The notes beneath the pieces are model-generated. The model saw only the letters and a list, made by a program, of their open reading frames with translations, searched no databases and had not been told where the DNA came from. Both the position numbers and the translations under genes were made by a program. Shown here in pieces: positions 53,530 to 64,000 of a stretch of 64,000 nucleotides of DNA (the stretch's first letter is position 1; every line of letters begins with the position of its first letter). The DNA lies in NCBI RefSeq assembly GCF_947623445.1, contig NC_135245.1, positions 6,579,501 to 6,643,500 on the forward strand, read 5' to 3'. The DNA comes from Clavelina lepadiformis. Taxonomy: Eukaryota; Chordata; Ascidiacea; Aplousobranchia; Clavelinidae.

Positions 53530-56500
53530 TCATTGTATTGCGTCGTAAGTTGAGTCTTCACACAAATCGTCATCATCACCAAAGACGTTATTGACGTCAT
53601 CAGGCAGCATCGTTCGTAAGCTCTCCGTCTGAGCTTCGTAGTGGTCAGTCTTTTTTCGTAGGAGCAATAGTGCTGCTTCGTGGCGCTCGCGTTCTTGTCG
53701 CATCCTCTGCTGCATCATATGAATTCGGGTTTCCTGCTCTCTTATGTTGGTCCGGAGCAACCGGACGCGTAAAACCTTCTCAGCGTCAAGAGCAGAGGCA
53801 TTACGTGACTGCCCAAGCGTAGGTCGTTGAGAAAACAGAGGGCGCTGCTTGCTAAGACTTGACGTCAGCTTTCTGTAAAATCGCGGCGGTGGCGGCCCAC
53901 CATTACCAGATCTCACTCCGTTCTGCTGGGATAATGTGCGCTGTGACAACTGACGTTTCCGCGAAAACGAACTGTGGGAAAGGTAATTGTTCGGCGACGT
54001 TAGAGTGCTTGAAGTTATGGTACCGTTGTCATCGTGCCCTTTAGTCGTAGCAAGTACGAAGGCATTATCGTTTGAATCAGGTCCGGGCATAGAAGTAGGG
54101 CACGAAAAAGTTTGCTGGGAATCAGCTTGAAGGATAGACGGTTTGGTGTCATTCGCAGGAAGATTAATTTTTTGTTGCGAGTAGTCTTCATCCATGATCT
54201 CAATAGTCGGAGATTTCTCACGTATACAGGGCACAACTACAGAAACATATTATATTTAAATCTGTCAAAACTTTGACATTTAACAAATAAATTCACGCAG
54301 TTTGCAAATATCAATCCAAAATCCGTTAATAATATTCAAACTAAACCTTTTTTGCAGCACTTCAACACTATCTGCATGCACGGTGCGACAGAGAAAGATT
54401 ATGAGTTAAAAACGCAAATCACCTGACCACAACCAAACACAGGCTACCTTTTCCGCTGTTGTGGCTTAACTGGCTCGGTGTAACGAGAAATGGTGCCGTA
54501 ATAGACTCTCTGTTTCCTGCAAATTAATCTTTCATTAAAAAAAGTTATTAAAGACTAAGTTCCCTAAGAGCTAAGTACCAAATTGAATCAAAACCGCTTT
54601 CGTTGTTAAAACTGTAGAAAAAAAAACAGACATACGTAGACAACCAAAAGAAGTAACGAAATTTATAAACACCAAACAAAATACCATTTCGCGAGACCAG
54701 GGCAGCCATTCTCTCTTCTACTTCAGACTCATCCGGTATTGGAATTTCGGCTTGCGCCTTATTCTCTTGTAATAAGACTTCTGTAGGTCGAACACAAGCA
54801 GGGTTTGCTTTCCTGAAGCGCGTTTTCATGTTCTCCCAACACTTCTTCAGTTGTTTCCCATCGCGCTGCATACCATCCTTAACAATTTTAAAAAGTATTG
54901 AATAAAAACAGCAAACTCCGAGTGGTTCTTATCCTATTTTGTGAATATTAAACACTAAAACCTATTGGCGACTCACCCTACAATACCACCTTTCAAGCAA
55001 GCAGAGATTGTAATATTTCAAATAACCAATATTTAAGCGTTTTATATGGTTTAGTCCAACCGAAGACTGCATAAGACCACAAACCTGCCAATCAGGATCA
55101 GATTAACGTAGTGGCAAATGTGGCAGTTGCTACAGGCCTCGCGCTTAGAAGGGCCCGACGCAAGTTAGATCAGCTGAAAAAATTCATTTCACAATATTCA
55201 TTCCCTTATGGGAGCTTTTTGTAAAATTTGGGCAAGTGTATGGAAAACGTTTACAAGTTATCGTTAGCTAGAAGACAATAATTGAACAAGAGCAGTAGTT
55301 CCCAAGCTGCAGATCACATTTTAATTTTTCCTAAATAACTTATTAAGTAACAAATTTGAATTTAGAGGTCCGCGAAAGAATTACTGCAGCCATATAAGAG
55401 TCCGCAGGTAGGAAAAGACATTACTGAATTACAGTTTTTGTTAATTTTTTTAAACATTTTAAATTACTACTTAAAAATTAAAATTGACGAGGGCCCCGTG
55501 GAAAATTTGCCATGACCGGCCCGGCAGTAGGTTAACCTTATATTTCTACCATGTTCATCATGTCGGTCGCATAAATGTGTTGCAGCGATGCACCCCTGGT
55601 TGTAGTGCATATTACTGAAAAAGTAGTAGGACAACCGGGTTTTAACAAGTTAAAAGAAAATTTTTTTTGGCTTTTGGCTCGTTGCATGATACTTATGTAG
55701 TGGAAAGCACACTTTGTGCTAAGCGCCAAACTTTACAGCCAGCTCAGTTTTTTCGTTTATTGGTGGATGGCCTGTAAAATCCAGAAAAAGTCATAAAATG
55801 TCAGATTTTTTGATCAAGAAAAACCCCTTTAAATCAATTTTTTTAATCAGGGTTAGTCGTTCTGCCACAGTTGGTCGAGAAAGGAAACACTGCTTAAAAT
55901 GCTATAGCTCTAAAGAACCCAATCAGCGAAATTTTGCTGTTTAAACCAGCGTTCGTCATAAAGTTTCCTGTAAGATACAAGAACGAGTTTTCTAACTTTT
56001 TACCAAAACGTTTGGCGTTCTATGTGTTTCCCATTTTGCAAACATGTTTTAACCGCAGAGGGCATAAGTTACATTTACCAGTTTAGTCATGTAGCTATGC
56101 AGTGACATCATTGCAAGGGGGTAGCTTCACATTTCGCCACAACAATCTTCGTGTAGTGTTGGCCAAGCGTTTTTTAAAGTGCAACAAGCTAACAACTATC
56201 TACAATAAACTAATTTTGTAAAACTGTAGCCGTTTTCTGCAGATCAATACAAAAACTCAATTCAGTTATCACAAAAATTCAATGCAAAAGCAATTTAAAG
56301 TTTAATTGTGATAAACACACTAATTGAGCGACCATATCACCTCTGAAGCTATATTGTACTCTTGGGCTATTTCTTCCCACACATCGCTCTTTCTTCTCCA
56401 CGGACCACCATCATTGATGTTGTCTATAATGTACGATCTATATTTTTCCACCTAAAGTATACAGTTAAATATTGTATTGTTAGTACTTCACCATTAGACT

Positions 56501-58576
56501 AGCTATATGATATAAATATGAAATGAAATGTCTATAGGCTACTGTGTATGTAAAGCAATGTTGCTTTTGATAGTAACACCTCACTTCCAACCTGCCATCA
56601 GATTGTGGCAGCAAGTGCCACGCTTAGATAGTTTCATTTTTTCCACCTAATTTAAATTCTTTTGTTGATTTCTTTATATTGCATACGTTTTGCTTGGGAT
56701 TCTTAATTGGCATCAGGGTACTTGTCTAACATCATTATTATGCATGCGTTACAAGTTTCAGTTCCATCGATTGCGAAAAAAGCCATAACTTGTTTCTATT
56801 TGGTTTGGCCCGCCCCATATGCGAGTCAAGCTGTCACCGAGATGAGCATGCAGCTATGCACCTTCAATGGAGACGGATCACGATAGATAGTTCCTCGGAA
56901 ACAGTAGTGCGCTCATCTATAATTAATTATTTCGAATATGTGGGCTGATCAGGAAGTGCAAGCTTCGGAATCTGGCCCGCATTGCATAAATTCCGTTTGC
57001 TGCATGCAGGATTTGGGGTTTTCGGGATAGCGTTGTTTCAGTGGTAATTGGTTTTCAGGAAAACGTTAAATACCCCTGTTGGTCACATGTGGCTCGTTGC
57101 ACAAATTAGGTTGTAATTTAACGAAGTATTTTTGCCTTTTTTCTCAACGCCAGGTGATTTTATATCGTAGTTTACATTGGTATAACCATAACCGCGTGAT
57201 TGCCAATCAAAAAGTTTCCCAGGCCTCGTCTTGCCAAACACGAAAAATGCCAATTATTAGGCTATGACATTACTAAAATGCTTTTGCCCTGGCGCCATTG
57301 TAAATCCTGTATTTAAAACATCAAACAGTGGGCGCCAACGTCAATTTCATTAAAACAATAAAATTAACCGCGGAATAAAATCAAAAATATTGGAATAAGA
57401 CCAAGACCATAATTAGTTAATTATCCAAAAGATACATCGAAAACTTCATGATTCAGGCCATTTCGAACTTGTTCCAGTGATAATATCAACTTTTTTGATA
57501 CAGAAACGGTGCGGCACTTAAACGACCCAAAACAATGTGGTCGCTGTTCAAAACTTCGCTGTTAAAGTTAATACCCTGATTGACTTTTCGCTACATCAAT
57601 AGTAGGATTCAACACTGCATATCACTAGGTTATATGGCACTGGCAGTGCTTCTCAAACATGCACTTTCTGATCGTGGACCCTTTATGAAGTTTTCTGTAC
57701 CGGTAATTTGCCTTATCATAAAAATTTCTAAAAACTAATATACCAGCAATTAACAATTTCTATACAATGTAAGCCTCCATATGGCGATAACGCAACGGTA
57801 GAGTTTCCGTCAAGTCTTATCAGAGTATTGTATTGCGGTTGTTGCCCCTGCAACAAAAACACTTGCGTCTCGGGCCTTCTTTTCTCATTGTTTTTGGCAA
57901 CGCAATCCTGGAATGGTAGCAATTACTGACACGTACAGTAGTGGGCTATGGTGTCGTAACGATCACTAATGTAAATCAATTAGACCTATTCGTTCAGTAA
58001 TTAATTTAATATCCTCATTGGCCTGAAACAAGCCACTATACTCACATTTTTGTAAAATATCGAAAAATTTAAGAACTGAAAGTAAATAAATCCTACAACA
58101 TTGTTTGTAAAATTTATCATGGTGCCACCTGAGACGTTTCTACACCACTCCAACTGGTTTAAACTGCATTTTGCTGTAAAGTAAACGTGGAGCACTTTAG
58201 AAATGCCTCAATACTAAAAAACGTCTTCCCTTCAGTTTTTCGTTAAATTTATTCCTACATGCTTACAGGCATTTTGTAGTAATATCATATTTCGACAATG
58301 CGATGAGCTGTTTCCGTTTGTAATCGTGAAATTATAGTTTGAGCAAGAAGCATACGATCTATCTATGAGAATTCAGAATACACCTTTACGGGCTCTGCAT
58401 TGCTACGTTGCAAGATTAACTTTAAATAATGCTTTAAAATTGAAAAAATAAATAATTAAAACATAGATAAAACTAAATATACTGTTATTTACCAGGTTCA
58501 GTAGCATCAGCTTTTCTGAGTGAGTGAAATTGATGCGACGCATAAAGGCGAATCCCGGACCATCTTTCGTCGCCAT
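53530..58576 (-). CDS. MSANTD3-like Myb/SANT domain protein
   Basis: Five coding exons on the minus strand: 58493-58576, 56341-56451, 54685-54865, 54448-54516 and 53530-54236. All have GT/AG borders and compatible phases, giving 1152 nt and 383 aa. The first three exons build one Myb/SANT-like DNA-binding domain: FTHSEKLMLLNL, VEKYRSYIIDNI, WRRKSDVWEEIAQEYN and KQLKKCWENMKTRFRKA. The closest family I recognise is MSANTD3 (same LVEKY and QLKKCWENIKAR motifs). The middle is Ser/Pro/Gln-rich and low in structure. The C-terminus is a charged coiled coil (about residues 300-360: LLRTNIREQETRIHMMQQ, then RQERERHEAALLLLRKK) and an acidic tail. Such proteins are nuclear and probably bind DNA as oligomers through the coil; the target is unknown. 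Orthology to MSANTD3 itself is likely but not proven, so no symbol is given. Confidence 0.82.
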
Positions 58577-59813
58577 ATATTTCGAAAATTCCTGATGATA
58601 GAAATCCTGTTTAACCGTCTTCAGCAGAAACGTGTAACGGTAGCAGCAATTGTGGTATATCTTGTCCTGTAGGCAAGTAGCTTAAGCTGGTTAATAAGTT
58701 CCCTGCTTCTCGAAACACTAAAAAGTAGACTTGCAATGTGTTCCTGGACGACACAAATCTATACGAAACAGCGGAAAACTTCACAATCTACTGTTGGCAA
58801 ATTTAACTTTGGTATTTTGACTTCACAACGCTATAATTCTTGAAAGCAGACCAAAGCACTCAGAGTGAAAGAACATTTCAGTACAACCGCTTGCTTGCCC
58901 GCTGCTCTCAACGAGAGTTAACTCATACAAAAGAGCCCTCAATAACTCTTACGATTGAGTGGGAGTATCCGTAGTTACTCTCTTTCTATTCTCTTACGTC
59001 GACGCGCTTACTTTAATCGGTCACGTACTCGAGATTCGAGAATCGAGAATGAAAGAGAAGCGAGCATTTATGAGGAGTGTTCAAATAGCTAAAGACTAAA
59101 GTCTATGTCCAAATCGAGTTGTTATCAAAACCATCACGGAAAGCAGTTAAGCAGCTCATTTACTAGGACCTAGCTGGTAGCTTCACTTTAGCGAACGGTT
59201 GGGCTGTCAACTTTATATGGCTTTAGGACGGTTATTTAGACTTGGTTTTTACAAGCAAGTGTACGTCTTTACACAATGCTTTGTTTTCCCCAATGTAAGG
59301 TTTGCATTTCGTTCAGTGTTTTGCCCAGGTACGCGAGTTGCACTGCAGTCCGCAATATACATTCAGTATTAGGTCATGCATGTGCATGGAAATAAGGTAC
59401 TAATATTTTTTTGATGATATCCGTAACTACCAGTACCTACTAGTTACTACACTGCTACAGTATATGTTTATTCTGCTGATCTTACAAAGAGTAAATTACT
59501 GTGAGGTTTTTATGCCCATGGAAAAGAGTTTGGCTAACGTTAATAGTAATAAATCCAGTTTAACTATGCTCGCCTATGTGAAAGCTTAAAAGGGAAAGTA
59601 ATGACGTCCAGTCATCTAACGGGTCTAGTGCACTAGAGACTAGGCTAGACCGTTTAACAAAACTTGGTTGTGGAAATTGGTGTGCGTGTAAGTAAGCTAG
59701 ATCCCAATCAATACCAATAATACCGTGATACATGTTGCTCTTTTCTAGTTTGGAAAGACAGATTTATTAGCCTGGTTAGATCAGGTCTATTACGTATTTG
59801 TGCTGGCACTGTT
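58577..59813. promoter_or_regulatory. divergent promoter region of the MSANTD3-like gene and RTRAF
   Basis: Outward-facing start codons are 1.24 kb apart. The interval has a locally GC-richer patch near 58990-59045 with GTCGACGCGC, TCACGTACTCGAG and repeated GAATCGAGAATG-type words. No TATA box can be assigned to either gene. Confidence 0.4.
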
Positions 59814-62800
59814 ATGTTTCATCGAAAGTTGAGGGCTTTGGGATTTCCAAGAAGCAATGAGTTTAATCCTTCAAGTAAGTTATCTGCCATCGAAGACTTC
59901 TAAACTTACTAATTGTTTACAGTTACCTGTCCATTTTACACTTATGGCTTTGTGCCACAAAATGTCACAGGTTGTTTATGATAGAACTTGTTTAATGCCT
60001 ATGTAAAATGCTATTTATGTGATAAGTAACGTTTCATTTACATGTAATGGTTTATGACTATATTAATTGATATATCCTTTACGATTGATATTTGCATATA
60101 AATTTTATGTTTTTCGTGGTTAATTTGTCAGTGTTATCAGTATGATCAGTAGGTACAAAAGTACATGACCATACGACATCACAATTTAGGTAGCAGGTGT
60201 CCAGTAGTTAATACTAATACATCACGTAGTTGTGCACTTCTGCGGTAGATTTGTTTTTTGAATGTTAATTAATCAGCTGGCTAGAACAATAATTTAAATA
60301 TTGTATCTGCCTGAAATAAAAATCTTCTTTGTTGTGTAATGTTATTACTTTGTATTTAGGTCACTAAGGCCATTTTGAAATATGAAATGAAATGTTTGTT
60401 TTTGTTTAGTAATGTGATTGCATTTAGCACTTTGTTACGTGTCAGTGGTTTAGCATCCAGAGTTACTTGGTGTCAGTTAAGACGTTTTCAAGAAAGGAAT
60501 TGTCTTAACACTTACCATAATCTGTGGATAAACAAGTCCAGTAGTCCTGCCTATTCCAACATGCCGACTGTTGATCCTGTAAGGTTTTTAAAGCAAGAGG
60601 AAGCACAAGCTATTGATCAAGAATTGTTTGACAAATACCAGTTTAGTGTCGACCAACTTATGGAACTGGCTGGCTTGAGTTGTGCACATGCTGTTGCAGC
60701 GGCTTATCCGATAACACAGGAAAACAAGAACGCTACCGTTCTGGTAATTAGCGGACCTGGAAATAATGGGGGTGATGGTCTGGTGTGTGCACGCCACTTA
60801 TCCATGTTTGGTTATGTACCTGTCATACATTACCCTAAGCGGCCAAACAAAGTTCTTTTTGAAGGTCTTGTAATCCAGTGTGAGAAAATGGGAATTGACT
60901 TTATAACAGAAATGCCTACAAATGAAGAAATTGATACTCACTACAGATGTGTGGTGGATGCAATATTTGGATTCAGTTATAGATCAGGATCAGGCGTCCG
61001 TGCTCCCTTTGATGTTGTTTTATCAGTCTTAAAAGATCTTAAGGAAACACCAATCTGTAGCATAGATATTCCCTCTGGTTGGGATGTAGAAAGGGGCAAC
61101 ATCGATGGAAATGGTATTGAGCCAGATTGTCTTATTTCTCTTACTGCACCCAAACTGTGTGCCGCCGTTTTTCAAGGAAGATTCCACTACCTTGGCGGAA
61201 GATTTGTGCCAAAGGCATTGGAAGAGAAATATGATCTTTGCTTGCCAAAATTTCATGGCACTGATTGCATCCTACGCTTGTGACTAAATTATCCTATCAA
61301 AAATCACAAGCTCTAAGAGTTCTTTGATTAAAAGCTGGACGCCTTCGTTGACTGCTCTTACAGGACTCTTGTAATACTTGAGGTTTACAAGGATAAAGGT
61401 TATCTTATATTTAGGTGCTTGATGCTGATGTAAATTAATTGCTTTTTAAAAGCATTTTAACTTTGAAACTTGAAAGTATGATATGAATGCTACAAATATA
61501 ATCATGCTTTGCAACAATGTGGTCTTTAGGTTTTTGTTTCTTCACAAACCGTATAATTATCCTAAGCTGCTGTATTACAGTAATTGTTTTTGCAATATAT
61601 TTTGATTTACTTGTGTGAAGATTGCATGTTTTACAAAAAAACAAACAAATTTTGTTGTTTGGACTTTGCTGTCAATGTTGACATAGTGATAAAAAGTATT
61701 GCAACTATATAAAGATCATCCCTAATTTTTATTCAAGTCCAACTTGGTTTTCAGCTGGGTAATACGGCAATGACTCACTCATAATACTTGAGTGCAAATA
61801 TTTCCAGTATTCTGTGAACTACGTAAGATAAATGTCTGCTGATATTAAACATATCAAGCGTTGCAGTATATACTTAACCTATTTGTGTGAACATGCCAAC
61901 ACTTGCTTTCATTTAATTTGCTCTCAATGCATATTTTGCTTTTCATTTGGTTGAGTTACTAAGTTTTGCAGGAAACATACTCTAGCTCGGAAAACCTAGT
62001 TTGCTATGCTATTCACTTACAGTGTTGCATTTTTGTCACATGTAAACTAAGTTCCACTGTATATGCTGATCTTATAGATGAAGTTGAATTCAGAAAACTG
62101 GTTGTGTGGTTGGAGGATCAGAAAATACGCCACTATAAGATAGAGGATCGTGCCAAGTTAAAGAACATACAGGTTTTATGGCATTAAGCATTTATGACAA
62201 TTGAGTTGATTTTTGATGTTTTTAGTTGTTTGCTTCTGTTTAACACATTTACTGCCAACATAAACTGTTCTCTTAAAAAGAGAATGTTACTGCCAACCAC
62301 GACCAGACTCATTATATTTTGAGTTGACTCTATGATGTTCTCTCCAACTTAGCATTGTACAGAATAAATTGCCAATCCTTGGTATCTGACAAGGTCATAA
62401 AGGTTCAATCCGTCATCCAAAACAAGTCTAAAAAATTGTATTATGTATATATACATCATACTGTTTACATTACAGTACAATGAAAAACCACATATTCTCT
62501 AGCAATTAACAGACAAAAATTGTTTTTTTTGTCCAGTGCAAATGTTTGAGTCAATTTTGTTATAATCTTGATGTTCTTCTGAGCCTAATAGCGTCTGGAA
62601 ATTGCTACAGTCAATGAGTTATAATTTAAAACTTTCTAATTGCTATCATTATGTATATGGTACCTTTTAGCTTGAGACCTGGTCAAGTGTGTGTAATGAT
62701 TACCTCAAAGCCATTTGCTGTCCATTTACTGAACGCTTGTCCCTCACTGACTGGCTACTGGGATATGCAATTCGATTAGAGTACGGTGACAATGGTGAGT

Positions 62801-63959
62801 TGGAAATGCAATTAACGTTTTTGGTATATAAAAATCACTAGCTTTCACATAAGTCCGTTTCTTGTGCGCCATTTTAGCTAAACAATACCAGGATATGACT
62901 GGGACAAAAGTAGCTTCTCAGAGGGAGTCAAAGCAAACCAGCTCGATTAGTAACATAGATGGTGAGTGCTTTGACAGTCAATTAGTTTTCGTTAAGGTTT
63001 GGATTCAGAATAAAGAATGTTGCTCAAAAAGAATGTTTTTCTTTAGAAAATAACCCACAATTCAAGACAGGGGTTAGAAATCTTGCAAAAGTATTAAACA
63101 TTCCCCTTCATGAAGACGACAAAATTACTCTTTGTGCAGTTTTACTTTTGGTTGAAGAGCGTGTATCAGAAGTTGGAATAAAACATATGGAGAACAAAAC
63201 CGCAACGGTACCTTTTAGTAGATGTGTAATATAATAGAATATATTGCAGTGTTTCCCAACCTTCTTTAGTTTGGGGGTTGGCAAAGAAATTCCGCCACAC
63301 CTTAAATTGTTTGTGATTAAAAGATTGTGTCGCTAATTTCTTGTTTTGTCTGAAATCCCGCGACATCCTCTTTGTGATAATTGGGATGTACAGTAGAATC
63401 CACTTAATATGACCACGGATATTATGACCATTTTGGTGTAGTCACGAATTTTGCCATATAAAACTCTCCGTTTACTATGACCAGTCTTAAGATATGTGTG
63501 TCTTAAGAAACAGTAGTGAAGCAGTTTCGGTTAATGTGATCATTCGGATATTATAACCAGAATGGTCTAGTCACAAGCACTGTTCCCTCTAAACTGCGCG
63601 CGTTCGCAAATGCGCACTGCTGACACGGTGTCCGCGCACAGAAAATCTGTGCTGCGCACAAGAAAAAAATCCAACCTGAATTGAAAATAAACGCATAATA
63701 ATGACCACAGTGCGCACGTCTGTTGTTGCTCACAGTGGTCCAAGGGACCGCTCAGGGAGTGAGTGTGTTTGCTCAAACTCGCGAAAAATTAGAGGGAACA
63801 TTGGTCACAAGGTCGTAATAAGTGGAGTCTACTGTACTGATATTATGTAATTTCCTTAATAGCATTTAGTTCACTTTTGACGCCAAACTGTAAAAATCAA
63901 TATTTGTTTTCAGAAAGTTGTACCCTTGGAACAACAAGAATTGGGATTTGACACCAAGG
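59814..63959 (+). CDS. RTRAF: RTRAF (C14orf166 / CLE / hCLE), 5' part, runs off right edge
   Basis: RTRAF is an RNA-binding component of the RTCB tRNA-splicing ligase complex and of kinesin RNA transport granules, and it associates with RNA polymerase II. Exons seen: 59814-59874, 62078-62172, 62671-62794, 62878-62961, 63047-63207 and 63914-63959 (last one partial or ending at a GT). Phases agree. Exon 1, [20 protein letters not shown], matches the family's MFRRKLTALDYHNPAGFN start. Exon 2 has the near-invariant [17 protein letters not shown], and exon 3 [19 protein letters not shown]. Later exons keep LLLVEERV and LGFDT. About 190 of the usual 244 residues are present. Intron 1 (2.2 kb) contains the whole NAXE gene on the same strand, and intron 5 contains nested transposon copies. 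Confidence 0.93.
60387..61283 (+). CDS. NAXE: NAXE, NAD(P)H-hydrate epimerase, uninterrupted, inside RTRAF intron 1
   Basis: NAXE interconverts R and S forms of damaged NADHX/NADPHX so that the NAXD dehydratase can repair them; in vertebrates it also acts as the apoA-I-binding protein AIBP. The single 298-aa exon has a basic, hydrophobic, mitochondrial-type N-terminus ([17 protein letters not shown], then RRFQERN), followed by the YjeF_N domain: [29 protein letters not shown], the nucleotide-binding [44 protein letters not shown] and a closing HYLGGRFVP. All signature blocks are intact. The first true ATG in frame is 60387; an internal Met ([10 protein letters not shown], 60561) begins the conserved domain and could give a cytosolic form. 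A 3' splice site (TGTATTTAG) 27 nt upstream of the ATG shows that the leader is spliced or trans-spliced. Confidence 0.95.
   Translation: MKCLFLFSNVIAFSTLLRVSGLASRVTWCQLRRFQERNCLNTYHNLWINKSSSPAYSNMPTVDPVRFLKQEEAQAIDQELFDKYQFSVDQLMELAGLSCAHAVAAAYPITQENKNATVLVISGPGNNGGDGLVCARHLSMFGYVPVIHYPKRPNKVLFEGLVIQCEKMGIDFITEMPTNEEIDTHYRCVVDAIFGFSYRSGSGVRAPFDVVLSVLKDLKETPICSIDIPSGWDVERGNIDGNGIEPDCLISLTAPKLCAAVFQGRFHYLGGRFVPKALEEKYDLCLPKFHGTDCILRL
63244..63366. mobile_element. hAT-like element fragment
   Basis: CAGTGTTTCCCAACCTTC is a typical hAT left terminus. No matching right end is seen before the next element, so this is probably truncated. The right border is approximate. Confidence 0.4.
63391..63834. 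mobile_element. pogo/Tigger-type nonautonomous element with nested insertion
   Basis: Inverted termini CAGTAGAATCCACTTAATA and, reversed, CAGTAGACTCCACTTATTA, flanked by TA on both sides, as for Tc1-mariner/pogo elements. Internal TATGACCA words are characteristic. It is interrupted by the element at 63578-63803. Located in RTRAF intron 5. Confidence 0.85.
63578..63803. mobile_element. hAT-type element nested in the pogo element
   Basis: 226 bp, left end CACTGTTCCCTCTAA and right end TTAGAGGGAACATTG, with a perfect 8-bp duplication GTCACAAG (63570-63577, 63804-63811). The core is rich in GCGCAC repeats, unlike the surrounding A/T-rich intron. Confidence 0.9.
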
Positions 63960-64000
63960 GTGACAGTTTTTACATGCAGCTATTATGGTGTTAATTTTGT

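Noticed and set aside
55100..55520. Possible further hAT-like element (GGGCCCGACG and GAGGGCCCCG words near the ends)
   Set aside because: Termini and target duplication could not be placed; it may be two overlapping old fragments in the MSANTD3-like gene's intron.
59033..59052. GAGATTCGAGAATCGAGAA direct repeat
   Set aside because: A short imperfect repeat in the divergent promoter; too small to call an operator or element.
1..64000. tRNA, rRNA, snRNA and CRISPR signals
   Set aside because: Reading both strands, I saw no tRNA B-box with matching acceptor stem, no rRNA core motifs and no regularly spaced direct repeats. A covariance-model scan would be decisive.

Overview
This is eukaryotic, AT-rich animal DNA with compact intron-containing genes. 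All major genes are conserved metazoan families, and exon phases close exactly across every reconstructed splice. The set (CXXC1, ZFYVE19, XPO1, CECR2, an MSANTD3-like gene, RTRAF and NAXE), the short introns and the many small hAT-type elements suggest an invertebrate, plausibly a marine deuterostome such as an ascidian. The sequence alone does not fix the species.

Layout, left to right. 62-5046 (-): the first four coding exons of CXXC1 (CFP1, the PHD/CXXC subunit of the SET1 H3K4 methyltransferase complex); the rest lies beyond the left edge. 5854-9900 (+): complete ZFYVE19/ANCHR, divergent from CXXC1 across about 0.8 kb. 9901-13460: spacer with a decayed transposon-derived protein gene. 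13461-19839 (-): complete XPO1 (CRM1), 24 coding exons, 1071 codons, plus a probable noncoding first exon near 21386-21480. 21.5-34.9 kb: gene-poor, rich in small inverted-repeat elements, some nested. 34968-47066 (+): complete CECR2-like chromatin-remodelling gene, 23 coding exons, about 1960 aa. 50082-52788 (+): secreted single-EF-hand protein of unknown family, 253 aa. 53530-58576 (-): MSANTD3-like Myb/SANT protein, 383 aa, convergent with the EF-hand gene. 59814-63959 (+): RTRAF (C14orf166/CLE), running off the right edge, with a complete uninterrupted NAXE gene (NAD(P)H-hydrate epimerase) inside its first intron on the same strand.

The genes are mostly housekeeping: chromatin (CXXC1, CECR2), nuclear export (XPO1), abscission checkpoint (ZFYVE19), RNA/tRNA ligase complex (RTRAF) and NAD(P)HX repair (NAXE). 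No single pathway unites them. The least described items are the NAXE-in-RTRAF arrangement, the secreted EF-hand protein, and a set of nonautonomous elements whose 8-bp target duplications allow their insertion order to be read.
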